Positions 1 to 9,303 of a DNA stretch of 64,000 nt are shown piece after piece. Both the position numbers and the translations under genes were made by a program. Positions within the stretch are counted from its first letter, which is position 1. Each line of letters starts with the position of its first letter. A model generated the notes under the pieces. It was not told where the DNA came from, ran no database searches, and worked only from the letters and a program-made list of their open reading frames with translations. Source of the stretch: an uncultured Granulosicoccaceae bacterium (GTDB lineage Bacteria > Pseudomonadota > Gammaproteobacteria > Granulosicoccales > Granulosicoccaceae); contig CALGLE010000037.1 of the NCBI GenBank assembly GCA_937930305.1, forward strand, positions 18,089 to 82,088, written 5' to 3'.

Positions 1-476
1 CTTGGCTAGTGGTGTTTTTAAATCTGCCAGCCCTGGTGCTTATCGTGCTGTGCTACCTGTGGATCGGTTTAAGTGAAACGGCAGCCATTGTCGCGGTTAC
101 TTTAAACAAAGTGCCCAATGTGGCCATTATTATTCGTGAAGGGGCACGGGCCTTATCGCCTGATACAGATGCGTTAGCCAAGGTCTATCGCATGAGTGCT
201 TGGTCTCGCTTGCGTCATGTGCATTTGCCACAACTCGCCCCGTTTATCGCGGCTGCCGCGCGCGGTGGAATCTCTGTGATTTGGAAAATCGTTTTGGTGG
301 TTGAGCTACTGGGTCGATCCAATGGCGTGGGGTTTCAAATCCATTTGTTTTTTCAGTTATTCGATGTGGGCATGGTGTTGGTGTATGCCTTCTCTTTTAT
401 CTCGGTCATGTTGTTTGTGGAATGGGTCATTGTGCAACCTTGGGAGCGATCCACCCGCCGATGGCGGCAAACATGA
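1..476 (+). CDS. ABC transporter permease, 5' end cut by window
   Basis: Inner-membrane permease of a NitT/TauT/SsuC-type importer. The frame is open at the left edge, so only the C-terminal part is present. Visible features are hydrophobic segments and the cytoplasmic EAA-type loop (EGARALSP... followed by HLPQLAP) that docks on the ATPase. It ends in an ATGA overlap with the ATP-binding protein gene at 473, so the two are translationally coupled. The periplasmic binding protein is presumably further left. The next genes encode a molybdenum hydroxylase, so a purine-like or other N-heterocyclic substrate is a reasonable inference, but nothing in the sequence proves it. Confidence 0.85.
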   Translation, partial: WLVVFLNLPALVLIVLCYLWIGLSETAAIVAVTLNKVPNVAIIIREGARALSPDTDALAKVYRMSAWSRLRHVHLPQLAPFIAAAARGGISVIWKIVLVVELLGRSNGVGFQIHLFFQLFDVGMVLVYAFSFISVMLFVEWVIVQPWERSTRRWRQT

Positions 477-1078
477 TTCAGTTCCATATCAAAGGCAAGC
501 GTTACGAAGGTTCTAGTGATTGGGTGCTTGGCGAGGTGTCATTTGACATAGCGGCGGGGCGTTCTCTTTCTATTATTGGGCCCTCTGGCGTTGGGAAGTC
601 CACCTTATTAAGAATTGCTGCCGGCTTGGATGAGTCGTTTGAAGGCACGGTGGAACGCTCTGAAAAATTCAGTATGGTGTTTCAGGAGCCCACCTTGTTG
701 CCGTGGCGGCGAGTCATAAAAAATCTCACTTTACTGCACCCTGCGGTTTCGGATAAAGAAGCCCTTAGCATGCTAGAACGTGTGGGCCTGTTAGCTAAGG
801 CCAACGATTGGCCACTGCAATTATCGGTTGGTCAGCAACGTCGCTTGTCACTTGCGCGAGCTTTTTTGGGCAATCCCGACTTACTAATATTGGATGAACC
901 TTTCGTCTCACTCGATGAAGTCACGCATGACAATATGGTGCAGCTTACCCAAGAGCTATTAGCGGACAGCGGGGCGGCGGTTTTACTGGTCACCCATGAT
1001 CGACGTGAGGCGCTGCAACTCACCCAACGCGTGTGTGAACTTCGGGGCTCTCCTGCGACATTGCACGAGGTCGATTGA
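473..1078 (+). CDS. ABC transporter ATP-binding protein
   Basis: 201-residue ATPase partner of the preceding permease. Walker A GPSGVGKST is at residues 36-44 (Lys42), the signature is LSVGQQRR rather than the usual LSGGQ, Walker B is LLILDEPF, and the switch histidine is in VTHD. The ATG at 473 overlaps the permease stop and is preferred over an upstream in-frame GTG-type start inside the permease gene. It is short for the NitT/TauT ATPase family (usually about 240-270 aa), mainly because the C-terminus is brief. The next gene, xdhA, follows with an overlap or a gap of about 55 bp depending on the start, which suggests one operon. Confidence 0.9.
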   Translation: MIQFHIKGKRYEGSSDWVLGEVSFDIAAGRSLSIIGPSGVGKSTLLRIAAGLDESFEGTVERSEKFSMVFQEPTLLPWRRVIKNLTLLHPAVSDKEALSMLERVGLLAKANDWPLQLSVGQQRRLSLARAFLGNPDLLILDEPFVSLDEVTHDNMVQLTQELLADSGAAVLLVTHDRREALQLTQRVCELRGSPATLHEVD

Positions 1079-1134
1079 CGGCGCGTTTTGCAGCCTTGTT
1101 TGACAGCTGGGTAGTGGAACCACAGAATAGGCGG

Positions 1135-2703
1135 ATGATTCGCTTCCTGCTTAACGATGAGCCCATAGAGCTCAATACGCCCAGCGCTGACTTAACCGTT
1201 TTGGATTGGCTGCGCCTGCATCAACAGCTCACAGGTACGAAAGAAGGGTGTGGCTCCGGCGATTGTGGTGCATGCACAGTCGTTCTTGTCAGTGCGAGTG
1301 ACACACAAAGTGGTCTCCCGCTCAGCTACTCACCGGCCAACAGTTGCATTCTTATGATAGGTGCATTGCAGGGGCACCAGCTGATTACTGTGGACCATTT
1401 GGGCACACCAACGAATCTGCATACGGTGCAGTCGGCCCTGGTTGAACACCACGGATCGCAATGCGGGTTTTGTACGCCCGGCTTTGTGATGAGCTTGTTC
1501 GCGTTGTTTCATCAACGCATTGAAAGTGAATCGTTGGCTGAAAATCCTAGCTATCGACATGCGCTCATCGAACAATACTTAGGGGGCAACTTATGTCGTT
1601 GCACAGGTTACCGGCCCATCATCGCAGCAGCCGAATCGGTTTTAGAGCAACGCTTTCAACATAACGCTCGGGATCAATTTGATGCCAACGAAGCTAAGGT
1701 GGCCAAACAGTTGCGTGATTTTCAGATCGACGTTTTTGGGCAGTTGAAAGAACCCGGTGCGATTGATTCTGAATCACGCACGGCTGCAAAGCTAGTGGTT
1801 CACGTGCCGCAAACCTTAACCCAAGCCATGCGCCTTTGGTCAAGCTTGCCAGATGCTCAGCTCGTGGCCGGTGGCACTGATAAAGGATTGGAGGTGACGC
1901 AGCAACTGCGTTCATGGGAATCGGTCATTCATCTGAACGAGGTGAGTGAATTGAAAAACATCGAACACTATCAATCGGAATTGTTGGTAGGCGCAGGCGT
2001 CAGCATCGCTGCGTTACTGGAAACCTTAACCATAGACTTTCCGCAAGCCGTACCCATGTTGCTTCGCTTCGGTTCTGAACAGGTCCGTTCGCAAGCCACA
2101 GTGGGAGGCAATTTAGGCACGGCATCCCCCATTGGAGACTTACCCCCTTTGTTACTGGCGTTGGGAGCGGATATTGATTTAGTCTCGCTGGATGATCGAG
2201 GTGAAGGCTTGATTAGACGCACGCTCGCGCTATCAGAATACTTTGTTGGGTACCGCGAAACACAGCGCGCTGAGAACGAATGGATACACTCGGTTCGCAT
2301 TCCGTTGTTGTCGGCCAATGATGAGCTGCGCGTTTACAAAATCAGTAAGCGAGTCGATGATGACATCAGCTCTGTGTGTGCTGCGATTTGGATGCAACTC
2401 GATACCCAGTCTACGCCTGCAAATGTGTTGGATGTGCGCATGGGTTTTGGTGGCATGGCAGCCATTCCGAAACGCGCGTTAGAAGCGGAAGGTGTTTTGC
2501 GCGGTGCTCACTTTAACGACGCGTCTATCGAGGCCGCATGCCTTGCCTTGTCAAAGGATTTTCAGCCCATCGATGATGCACGTTCCAGTGCTCACTACCG
2601 TCAACAGGTGGCGGCGAATTTACTCAAGCGGTTTTATTTAGAGCTGAATTCGCCGCAAGAGCTTAGCCAACTTTCGATGCTAAACACTGAGGTTTTAGCA
2701 TGA
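1135..2703 (+). CDS. xdhA: Xanthine dehydrogenase-type small subunit (2Fe-2S and FAD domains)
   Basis: 522-residue electron-transfer subunit of a molybdenum hydroxylase. The N-terminal plant-type ferredoxin domain has Cys39, Cys44 and Cys47 in CGSGDCGAC. A second [2Fe-2S] domain has CGFC at 110-113 and CRC at 154-156. An FAD-binding domain follows from about residue 220, with VAGGTD and a GGNLGTASPIGD nucleotide loop, then a CO-dehydrogenase-flavoprotein C-terminal domain. The ATG at 1135 (MIRFLLNDE) fits the family start; a TTG at 1075 overlapping the ABC gene is possible but would add 20 unconserved residues. Its stop overlaps the xdhB start. It passes electrons from the Mo centre of XdhB to FAD and NAD. 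The exact substrate, xanthine or a related heterocycle, is not certain. Confidence 0.92.
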   Translation: MIRFLLNDEPIELNTPSADLTVLDWLRLHQQLTGTKEGCGSGDCGACTVVLVSASDTQSGLPLSYSPANSCILMIGALQGHQLITVDHLGTPTNLHTVQSALVEHHGSQCGFCTPGFVMSLFALFHQRIESESLAENPSYRHALIEQYLGGNLCRCTGYRPIIAAAESVLEQRFQHNARDQFDANEAKVAKQLRDFQIDVFGQLKEPGAIDSESRTAAKLVVHVPQTLTQAMRLWSSLPDAQLVAGGTDKGLEVTQQLRSWESVIHLNEVSELKNIEHYQSELLVGAGVSIAALLETLTIDFPQAVPMLLRFGSEQVRSQATVGGNLGTASPIGDLPPLLLALGADIDLVSLDDRGEGLIRRTLALSEYFVGYRETQRAENEWIHSVRIPLLSANDELRVYKISKRVDDDISSVCAAIWMQLDTQSTPANVLDVRMGFGGMAAIPKRALEAEGVLRGAHFNDASIEAACLALSKDFQPIDDARSSAHYRQQVAANLLKRFYLELNSPQELSQLSMLNTEVLA

Positions 2704-4982
2704 GTGCCGGCCGTTCTTTGCCGCACGACAGTGCCGCTTTACACGTGACTGGTGACGCTGAGTATGTCGATGATATAGCGGGTCCGAGCAATCAGCTTTA
2801 CATTGCCATCGGCGGTGCTCAAATCGCTGCGGGTCGAATAAGATCCATGGATTTATCACAAGTCAGGCTCGCAGCTGGCGTGGTGGATGTTTTAACCGTC
2901 GATGAATTGCCTGCGGCTACGGATATCGGCCCGGTGTTTCCAGGGGACCCCTTATTAAGTGAGCTTGACGTGTCGCACTTCGGACAACCGATGTTTGTTG
3001 TGGTAGCAAATAGCCATCAGTTAGCCAGACAAGCGGTGCTGTTGGCTCGTGTGGAATATGACGCAGCGGAGCCGGTGTTAGATGTTGAAACCGCTATGCG
3101 GCAACGAAGCTATGTTCGTCCGCCGTACACCATGCAACGAGGTGATGCCGCACGGGAACTTGGCAAGGCACCCCATCGTTTGCAAGGTAAGCAGCGCATT
3201 GGTGGGCAGGAACATTTTTACTTAGAAGGCCAAGCCGCCGTTGCTGAACCCGGAGAGCATGGTGGCGTGTGCATTACGTCCTCCAATCAAAACCCCACCG
3301 AAGCTCAACATATTGTTGCGAAAGTACTGGGTGTGCCTATGCACAGAGTCACAGTGATCACGCGTCGCATGGGGGGTGGTTTTGGGGGTAAAGAAACACA
3401 GGCCAATTTATGTTGTGCCTTATCAGCCGTGGTTGCTGTGAAACACCAGCGCGTTGTCAGTTGTCGCTTATCGCGTCGTGATGACATGCTGATGACCGGT
3501 AAACGACACGGGTTTTACACCGAATGGGATGTTGGCTTCGATGATGAGGGGCAAATTTTAGCCGTGTCCTTCACCCTGGCGGGAATGTGTGGCCATTCGC
3601 CGGATTTATCGGATGCGATTGTTGATCGAGCGATGTTTCACTGCGATAACGCCTATTACTATCCGGCAGCGCGCATTGAAGGCTTACGGTGTAAAACCAA
3701 TACGGTATCTAATACAGCTTTTCGAGGTTTTGGCGGCCCGCAAGGTATGTTGGCGTGCGAATCCATGATGGATCAAATTGCACGGCATTTGGGAAAAGAC
3801 CCGTTAGAGATACGCGTACGAAATTTTTACAACACGCAAACTCGCAACGTCACCCCGTACCATCAAAAAATTGAGCATTTTAATGTGCCCAGTATGGTGG
3901 AGCGTTTACGCAGCTCGGCTGAGTATGTCAAACGACGGCAAGAAATTGAAGTATTTAATAACAACAATCGTGTGTTGAAACGAGGGTTGGCACTCACGCC
4001 GGTGAAATTTGGTATTTCATTTACGGTGAAACACCTAAACCAGGGTGGTGCCTTGTTGCATTTATACAGCGATGGCAGTGTTCAACTTAACCACGGCGGC
4101 ACCGAAATGGGCCAGGGCTTGATGGTAAAAGTTCAGCAAATCGTTGCACACGAACTGGGCATGGCTCATTCGCGAATTGCCGTGACTGCAACTCGAACAG
4201 ACAAAGTACCCAATACATCACCCACCGCTGCTTCATCAGGAACGGATATCAATGGGGCGGCTGCGCGACAAGCGGCTTTAAAATTGAAGCGGCGGTTGGT
4301 GAATTTTTTAGTAACCCAACATGCTTTGAGTAGCGAACAGCAAGTTGTTTTTTCCAATGATGCCATTCACGCGGGCAGTGTGCAGTACAGTTGGGAATCA
4401 CTGGCGCACGCAGCTTATATGGAACGGGTGCCGCTGTCGGCAACGGGGTTTTATAAAACGCCAGATATTCATTACGATCGCGAAGCGGCAAAAGGCCAAC
4501 CGTTTTATTACTTTGCTAATGGGGCTGCCGTTACGGAAGTGGTGATTGACTCGTTAACCGGTGAGAATAAAATCTTACGCACCGACATTGTGCATGATGT
4601 GGGGCGAAGCATTAACCCTGCGATGGATGTGGGTCAAATTGAAGGGGCATTCGTGCAGGGGGCGGGTTGGTTAACGCACGAGGAATTGCAATGGGCAAGC
4701 GATGGCCGATTAATGACCGATGGCCCGGCTACTTATAAAATTCCAGCGGTCAGTGATGCGCCTGCAATATTCAATGTGGAGTTGTTGGAAGATGCGCCAA
4801 ACGAAATAGCGTCAGTGTTTCGATCCAAAGCGGTGGGGGAGCCGCCGCTGATGTTAGCCATTTCCGTATTTTGCGCCATCAAAGATGCGGTGCATGCCGC
4901 AAACCCCATGCCCGCTGATTTGGATGCGCCCGCTACCCCCGAGGCCATCCTGCGATCCATCACAGGTGATTCGAGAAGTTAA
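2700..4982 (+). CDS. xdhB: Xanthine dehydrogenase-type molybdopterin-binding large subunit
   Basis: 760-residue catalytic subunit of the same molybdenum hydroxylase. It has the aldehyde-oxidase/xanthine-dehydrogenase a/b hammerhead at the N-terminus (VTGDAEYVDDI), the molybdopterin loop GGGFGGKE near residue 225, the AFRGFGGPQ segment, which in characterised XDHs carries a substrate-binding Arg, and the C-terminal VGEPPLMLA motif bearing the catalytic Glu. The length is normal for split bacterial XdhB. It starts in an ATGA overlap with xdhA. The XdhC cofactor-insertion protein that normally follows is missing here. The convergent TetR gene begins two bases after its stop. Confidence 0.93.
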   Translation: MSAGRSLPHDSAALHVTGDAEYVDDIAGPSNQLYIAIGGAQIAAGRIRSMDLSQVRLAAGVVDVLTVDELPAATDIGPVFPGDPLLSELDVSHFGQPMFVVVANSHQLARQAVLLARVEYDAAEPVLDVETAMRQRSYVRPPYTMQRGDAARELGKAPHRLQGKQRIGGQEHFYLEGQAAVAEPGEHGGVCITSSNQNPTEAQHIVAKVLGVPMHRVTVITRRMGGGFGGKETQANLCCALSAVVAVKHQRVVSCRLSRRDDMLMTGKRHGFYTEWDVGFDDEGQILAVSFTLAGMCGHSPDLSDAIVDRAMFHCDNAYYYPAARIEGLRCKTNTVSNTAFRGFGGPQGMLACESMMDQIARHLGKDPLEIRVRNFYNTQTRNVTPYHQKIEHFNVPSMVERLRSSAEYVKRRQEIEVFNNNNRVLKRGLALTPVKFGISFTVKHLNQGGALLHLYSDGSVQLNHGGTEMGQGLMVKVQQIVAHELGMAHSRIAVTATRTDKVPNTSPTAASSGTDINGAAARQAALKLKRRLVNFLVTQHALSSEQQVVFSNDAIHAGSVQYSWESLAHAAYMERVPLSATGFYKTPDIHYDREAAKGQPFYYFANGAAVTEVVIDSLTGENKILRTDIVHDVGRSINPAMDVGQIEGAFVQGAGWLTHEELQWASDGRLMTDGPATYKIPAVSDAPAIFNVELLEDAPNEIASVFRSKAVGEPPLMLAISVFCAIKDAVHAANPMPADLDAPATPEAILRSITGDSRS

Positions 4983-4983
4983 A

Positions 4984-5544
4984 TTAATTGACCTTACTAA
5001 ACCAAGAATCCAGTAACATTTTCACAGACAATAATTGGTCGTCACTTCGCTCATTACGGGCAATTAAATGGGCACCTTCTAGAGAAGACAGCAGGCAGTG
5101 GGCGAGCGTGCGACTGGGCAAGTCAACTGTCAGTTCATCACGCCCGCGCTCAAACTCGTCGGTAAGCCAAACTTGCATTTCGTTGAATACGCCCGTTAGG
5201 CTTTCTCGATTAGCCTGGGTTAGCAACTCTGATTCAGACGCCAACATCGCGCCCAAACACAGTTTACCTTCATTGCAATACCCAATAAACACGCCGACAA
5301 ATTCTGCAATTGCGCTGTAGGCGGATTCGCTATTAGCAGACAGATGCTTTAAGTCACTACACAATCCCGTACGGTAACGATCAATCAATGCCTGAGCTAA
5401 ATCGGATTTTTCGGGGAAGTGGTAGTGAACGCTGGAAGACTTAACGCCCACTTCCGCACCCAATGTTCTAAAGCTTAAGCTTTTTAGCCCGTTTTTTTGT
5501 ACGGCCTCCGTTGCCGCACTTTCCAATCTAATTTTGCTACTCAA
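4984..5544 (-). CDS. TetR-family transcriptional regulator
   Basis: 186-residue one-component repressor. The N-terminal helix-turn-helix is visible as SLSFRTLGAEVGVKSSSVHY followed by HFPEKSDL, which is typical TetR recognition-helix spacing. The C-terminal ligand domain is unassigned. It starts at TTG in a TTGA overlap with the stop of the acyl-CoA ligase upstream, so it is translationally coupled to that enzyme, and it probably controls the ligase operon and the divergent SDR operon. The ligand may be an acyl-CoA or aromatic-CoA (inference from context only). Confidence 0.85.
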   Translation of the reverse strand: MSSKIRLESAATEAVQKNGLKSLSFRTLGAEVGVKSSSVHYHFPEKSDLAQALIDRYRTGLCSDLKHLSANSESAYSAIAEFVGVFIGYCNEGKLCLGAMLASESELLTQANRESLTGVFNEMQVWLTDEFERGRDELTVDLPSRTLAHCLLSSLEGAHLIARNERSDDQLLSVKMLLDSWFSKVN

Positions 5545-7193
5545 TGCTCTTTGGCCTTTTCTCGTAATAAAAACTTCTGGATTTTACCGGTGGACGTTTT
5601 TGGCAGTGGTCCGAATATGACTTGCTTTGGCGCTTTGTAGTGTGCCAAGGCGCTACGAACATGCGCTATGACATCACTCTCTGTCAGTGAATGTCCTGGT
5701 TTGATATCAACAAATGCGCAAGGGGTCTCACCCCATTGCTCATCGGGTTTCGCAACCACTGCGGCTTCCAATACGGCGGGATGCCGGTACAGCGTCTCTT
5801 CAACCTCCAATGTGGAAATATTTTCCCCACCAGAGATGATGATATCTTTCGCACGATCCTTGACTTCGATATAGCCATCCGGGTGTTGAACACCGAGGTC
5901 TCCCGTATGAAACCAACCACCCGAGAAGGCCTCATCCGTGGCTGACGGGTTACTTAAGTAACCTTTCATTACCGTGTTGCCTCGAATCATGAGTTCCCCC
6001 AGTGTGTATCCATCTTGGGGGACAGGCTCCATTGTATCGGCATTCATCACACAAGCGCCATCCAGTGTTAGATAGTGAACCCCTTGTCGGGCCATGCGTG
6101 CTGATCGCTCTTCCAAGGCTAATTCTGGCCAATCGGGTTGGGGCACACACACGGTCGCTGGCCCATAGGTTTCAGTTAAGCCGTAAAGATGCGTTACATT
6201 GAAGCCGATGGCCTCCATGGCTTCTATCACAGCGGAAGGTGGGGCGGCACCGCCGGTGGCAATTTCAATTGGATGAGTGGCACGTTTTTGAACGTCTTTG
6301 GGTGCATTGGCGAGCATGTTCAACACAATGGGAGCGCCGCACATGTGGGTTACATCATGCTCTTCGATTAAGTTAAAAATAGCGGCAGGGTCAACACTGC
6401 GTAAACACACATGGGTGCCCATCGCAGCCGTCACCGCCCAGGTGAAGGTCCAACCATCACAATGAAACATGGGCAGTGTCCATAAATAACGCGAATTATG
6501 GTTAACCCCCATGGTGGTCATGTTGCCAATGGCGTTAAGGTACGCACCGCGATGATGGTAAACACAACCTTTTGGATTTCCGGTGGTGCCGGATGTGTAT
6601 AACAAAGAGATGGCTTGCCATTCATCAGTCACGGCAGAAAATGTTTGTTCTAACCAATCGGTTTGCGTTGCATCGTTCAACACCGATACACCTTCCAACA
6701 ACAGCTGCTCATAATTCATCTCGCCAATGCACTCACCACCTGGGGCCATCGCATCATCGATGTCGATAACCGTAATGGGGTTCTTCATCCGTGCAACCGC
6801 GTCTTTTACCGTGGCGGAAAATTGCGTGTCAGTTATGAGAACTTTTGCCTTGCCGTGTTCCAACATGAATGTAATGGCATCAGCATCGAGCCGGATATTA
6901 AGTGAATTGAGTATTGCACCAATTAGGGGCACGCCATTGTGTGCCTCTAACATCTCGGGCGTATTAGCCGCCAGGATAGCGACGCAATCGCCTGCATTCA
7001 CTCCCCGCTTTGCCAATGCAGCCCCTAAAGCTTGGCTGCGTTGCCAAAACTGTTGATAGGTGTATTGACGTGTGCCATGTACTACGGCCAATTGATTAGG
7101 GCGAATGAGTGCTGCGCGGCGCAAAAAGCTTACCGGCGTGAGCGGTTCGTAGTTTGCTCTTTGGGTGGGGAGTTGTTGGTTAAACAGGCTCAT
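5541..7193 (-). CDS. AMP-forming acyl-CoA synthetase
   Basis: 550-residue ANL-superfamily ligase that activates a carboxylic acid through an acyl-adenylate to acyl-CoA. The P-loop motif LLYTSGTTGNPKG, the YGLTETYGP adenine-binding motif, the GWFHTGDLG motif and the C-terminal Lys-bearing PKTSTGKIQK are all present. Overall it resembles the medium-chain/methylmercaptopropionate-CoA ligase group; the substrate cannot be read from sequence. The ATG at 7193 (MSLFNQQ) is preferred to one at 7241, because the latter would leave under 10 bp to the divergent SDR gene. It shares an operon with the TetR gene downstream. Confidence 0.92.
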   Translation of the reverse strand: MSLFNQQLPTQRANYEPLTPVSFLRRAALIRPNQLAVVHGTRQYTYQQFWQRSQALGAALAKRGVNAGDCVAILAANTPEMLEAHNGVPLIGAILNSLNIRLDADAITFMLEHGKAKVLITDTQFSATVKDAVARMKNPITVIDIDDAMAPGGECIGEMNYEQLLLEGVSVLNDATQTDWLEQTFSAVTDEWQAISLLYTSGTTGNPKGCVYHHRGAYLNAIGNMTTMGVNHNSRYLWTLPMFHCDGWTFTWAVTAAMGTHVCLRSVDPAAIFNLIEEHDVTHMCGAPIVLNMLANAPKDVQKRATHPIEIATGGAAPPSAVIEAMEAIGFNVTHLYGLTETYGPATVCVPQPDWPELALEERSARMARQGVHYLTLDGACVMNADTMEPVPQDGYTLGELMIRGNTVMKGYLSNPSATDEAFSGGWFHTGDLGVQHPDGYIEVKDRAKDIIISGGENISTLEVEETLYRHPAVLEAAVVAKPDEQWGETPCAFVDIKPGHSLTESDVIAHVRSALAHYKAPKQVIFGPLPKTSTGKIQKFLLREKAKEH

Positions 7194-7250
7194 GGGCACA
7201 CGCGATTGACGATGGTAAGGTGAAACACTGATCATACCCAAGGATTGCTC

Positions 7251-8045
7251 ATGGCGGTGCCCGCTGACGCATTTGATTTAACAGGAAAGGTGGCTCTCAT
7301 CACAGGCGCAGCTGGTGGCCTAGGGCAAAGTTTTGCACGCACCTTAATTTCTGCTGGCGCAAGCGTCATTTTGTGCAGCCGTGATCAGACTCGTCCCGAG
7401 CTACTGACTCTGGCTGAAGAGCTTCGCGGCCAATCGGGAAGTGAAGACGTTTTCTGTGAGTGTTTGGGTCTTGATGTTACCTCCCAGCTGTCTGTGGAAG
7501 ACGCCTTTGAGCAACTCGATGAAAAAGGTGTGTGCGTGGATGTGTTAGTGAACAACGCAGGCATTGCCATATCAGGTGAAGCACACACACTGGACGACGC
7601 CAGCTGGAATGCTGTGGTAGACACTAATTTGCGAGGGGCCTGGGCCATGTCGCAACAGTTTGCAACGCGGTTGATCGATCAGCAAAGCGCTGGCAGTATC
7701 ATCAACATTGCGTCTATATTAGGTTTGCAACCCAGTAAAGGCACAGCCCCCTATGCCGTGAGTAAAGCGGGCCTTATTCAGATGACACGAGCTTTGGCTT
7801 TAGAGTGGGCTCGTTATAACATTCGTGTGAATGCCATTTCCCCCGGTTATGTTGAAACCGACATTAACCGAGAGTTCTTGCAGTCACCAGCGGCAGCTGC
7901 GCAGTTGAAAAAAATTCCCACACGGCGCTTAGGTGAAGCAAAAGATTTATCTGGGCCCTTATTGTTGTTAGCGAGTGACGCAGGTAAACACATGACCGGT
8001 GCTAATTTAGTGGTTGACGGGGGCCATAGCTGTTTGAGTTTGTAA
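7251..8045 (+). CDS. SDR-family NAD(P)-dependent oxidoreductase
   Basis: 264-residue classical short-chain dehydrogenase. The nucleotide-binding motif TGAAGGLG lies at residues 18-25, NNAG follows, and the catalytic residues are Ser155, Tyr168 and Lys172 (YAVSK). The ISPGYVETD segment and C-terminal VDGG are typical of this class. The ATG at 7251 is preferred to a TTG two codons earlier. It is divergent from the acyl-CoA ligase across about 57 bp and only 3 bp before the amidohydrolase gene, so these two form an operon. The oxidised alcohol is unknown. A role in sugar-acid or aromatic catabolism would fit the neighbours. Confidence 0.9.
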   Translation: MAVPADAFDLTGKVALITGAAGGLGQSFARTLISAGASVILCSRDQTRPELLTLAEELRGQSGSEDVFCECLGLDVTSQLSVEDAFEQLDEKGVCVDVLVNNAGIAISGEAHTLDDASWNAVVDTNLRGAWAMSQQFATRLIDQQSAGSIINIASILGLQPSKGTAPYAVSKAGLIQMTRALALEWARYNIRVNAISPGYVETDINREFLQSPAAAAQLKKIPTRRLGEAKDLSGPLLLLASDAGKHMTGANLVVDGGHSCLSL

Positions 8046-8048
8046 ACT

Positions 8049-8972
8049 ATGAAAATTATTGATGCTCATCACCACATTTGGATTCCTGAACAGACCCATC
8101 CGGATATCGGTTATCGTTGGTTGCGCGATATTGGTGCAATAAAACCCTTTGGTGATCCAACCCCCATCCAGCGCGATTATCGGATGGAAGAATTCATAGA
8201 AGAATCTAAGCAACATGAACTAGTGGGTTCTGTTTTCTTACAAACCGATGGGGCCTTGTCTAACCCGGTGCTAGAAACCGATTGGGTTGCCAGTGTGTTT
8301 TCTGATAGTTCTTTGATGCACGGTATTGTGTGTTTTGTTGATCTAGACAGTCACACGGCACAATCTGAACTGTTAGAACATCAAGCCTGTGGGATGCTGC
8401 GTGGCGTTCGACAAATCGTATCAAGACTCGATGACCAACCGTCGTTGAGTTTTGCGGGCAAGCATTATTTGCGTTCCGCCACGTGGCAAGATAACTTGGC
8501 TTTGCTAGCGGATCAGTCTTTAACGTTTGATTTGCAGCTTTATCCGGAGCAAATGCTAGAGGCTGCACAAGTTTTTTCGCAGTTGCCGCACCTAACCGTG
8601 ATTGTTGATCACACGGGCTCCCCTTGGAATACAACACAGCTTGGGTTTTCACAATGGTGTGACGGTGTTACGGCCTTGGCCGCATTGCCAAACTGCGTTA
8701 TGAAGTTGTCGGGGTTTGGAATGTTTAGCCGCGATTGGAGTGCCGAATCTGTTGCGCCACTTTTGCAGCATTGCTTAACTCAGTTTGGCTCACATCGAAT
8801 GATGTTTGGCAGTAACTTTCCCGTTGATAAGTTAATGGCAAGTTATGACGATGTTGTGAACCGTGTGGCGACAGCGCTCAGCGGGCTGTGTGAACAACAA
8901 GGAATGTTTGCAGAACAAGTTCTAGACGATGTATTTTGCAACACCGCTCAGCGGGTGTATTCGCTAAGTTAA
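8049..8972 (+). CDS. Amidohydrolase 2-family (COG3618) lactonase-like hydrolase
   Basis: 307-residue TIM-barrel metal-dependent hydrolase. The N-terminal metal-binding HxH is in DAHHHIW (residues 5-11), a conserved IVDHTG strand lies mid-protein, and the C-terminal MMFGSNFPVD carries the catalytic Asp region of this family. Relatives include L-fuconolactonase, 2-pyrone-4,6-dicarboxylate lactonase and other lactone hydrolases. It is co-transcribed with the SDR upstream; a dehydrogenase followed by a lactonase is a common sugar-oxidation pairing, so the SDR may generate the lactone cleaved here (inference). Confidence 0.88.
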   Translation: MKIIDAHHHIWIPEQTHPDIGYRWLRDIGAIKPFGDPTPIQRDYRMEEFIEESKQHELVGSVFLQTDGALSNPVLETDWVASVFSDSSLMHGIVCFVDLDSHTAQSELLEHQACGMLRGVRQIVSRLDDQPSLSFAGKHYLRSATWQDNLALLADQSLTFDLQLYPEQMLEAAQVFSQLPHLTVIVDHTGSPWNTTQLGFSQWCDGVTALAALPNCVMKLSGFGMFSRDWSAESVAPLLQHCLTQFGSHRMMFGSNFPVDKLMASYDDVVNRVATALSGLCEQQGMFAEQVLDDVFCNTAQRVYSLS

Positions 8973-9012
8973 AACCCAAGCGAAACGAAAGGCGACGCAA
9001 GGTAAGGGGTGG

Positions 9013-9303
9013 CTAGGGTAGAACGCTAAAACTTAAGTCGGGCTTATCGCCTGTGCGCGGTGCTAAGTTAACCAAGCAAAACGAGTTCAACGTAACATGA
9101 CGATTTGCAGCAATGTCTTCTAAAACGTTTCTAGCATAACCATCCGCCCAGTAAGGCACTTCGCCATACATCTTAAATTGTGCGAATAGGTCATCGATGT
9201 CTTGTTGTTCAGCTCGGTCACCAAACCAAGTTAGGTAGGCTTCTGTGAATAATCGATATTCACTAACTTTGAGTAAGGAAGCTGCTCGTTCTATCGCTTG
9301 CAT
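9013..9303 (-). CDS. Hypothetical protein, 96 aa
   Basis: Small soluble protein of unknown function. It is rich in aromatic and acidic residues (FTEAYLTWFGDRAEQQDIDD) and has no signal peptide, membrane helix or recognisable domain. The ATG at 9303 is chosen; a GTG at 9312 is also possible. The gene stands alone between the amidohydrolase and a long AT-rich gap. Codon use looks like the neighbouring real genes, and the protein composition is sensible, which argues for a real gene. Confidence 0.6.
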   Translation of the reverse strand: MQAIERAASLLKVSEYRLFTEAYLTWFGDRAEQQDIDDLFAQFKMYGEVPYWADGYARNVLEDIAANRHVTLNSFCLVNLAPRTGDKPDLSFSVLP

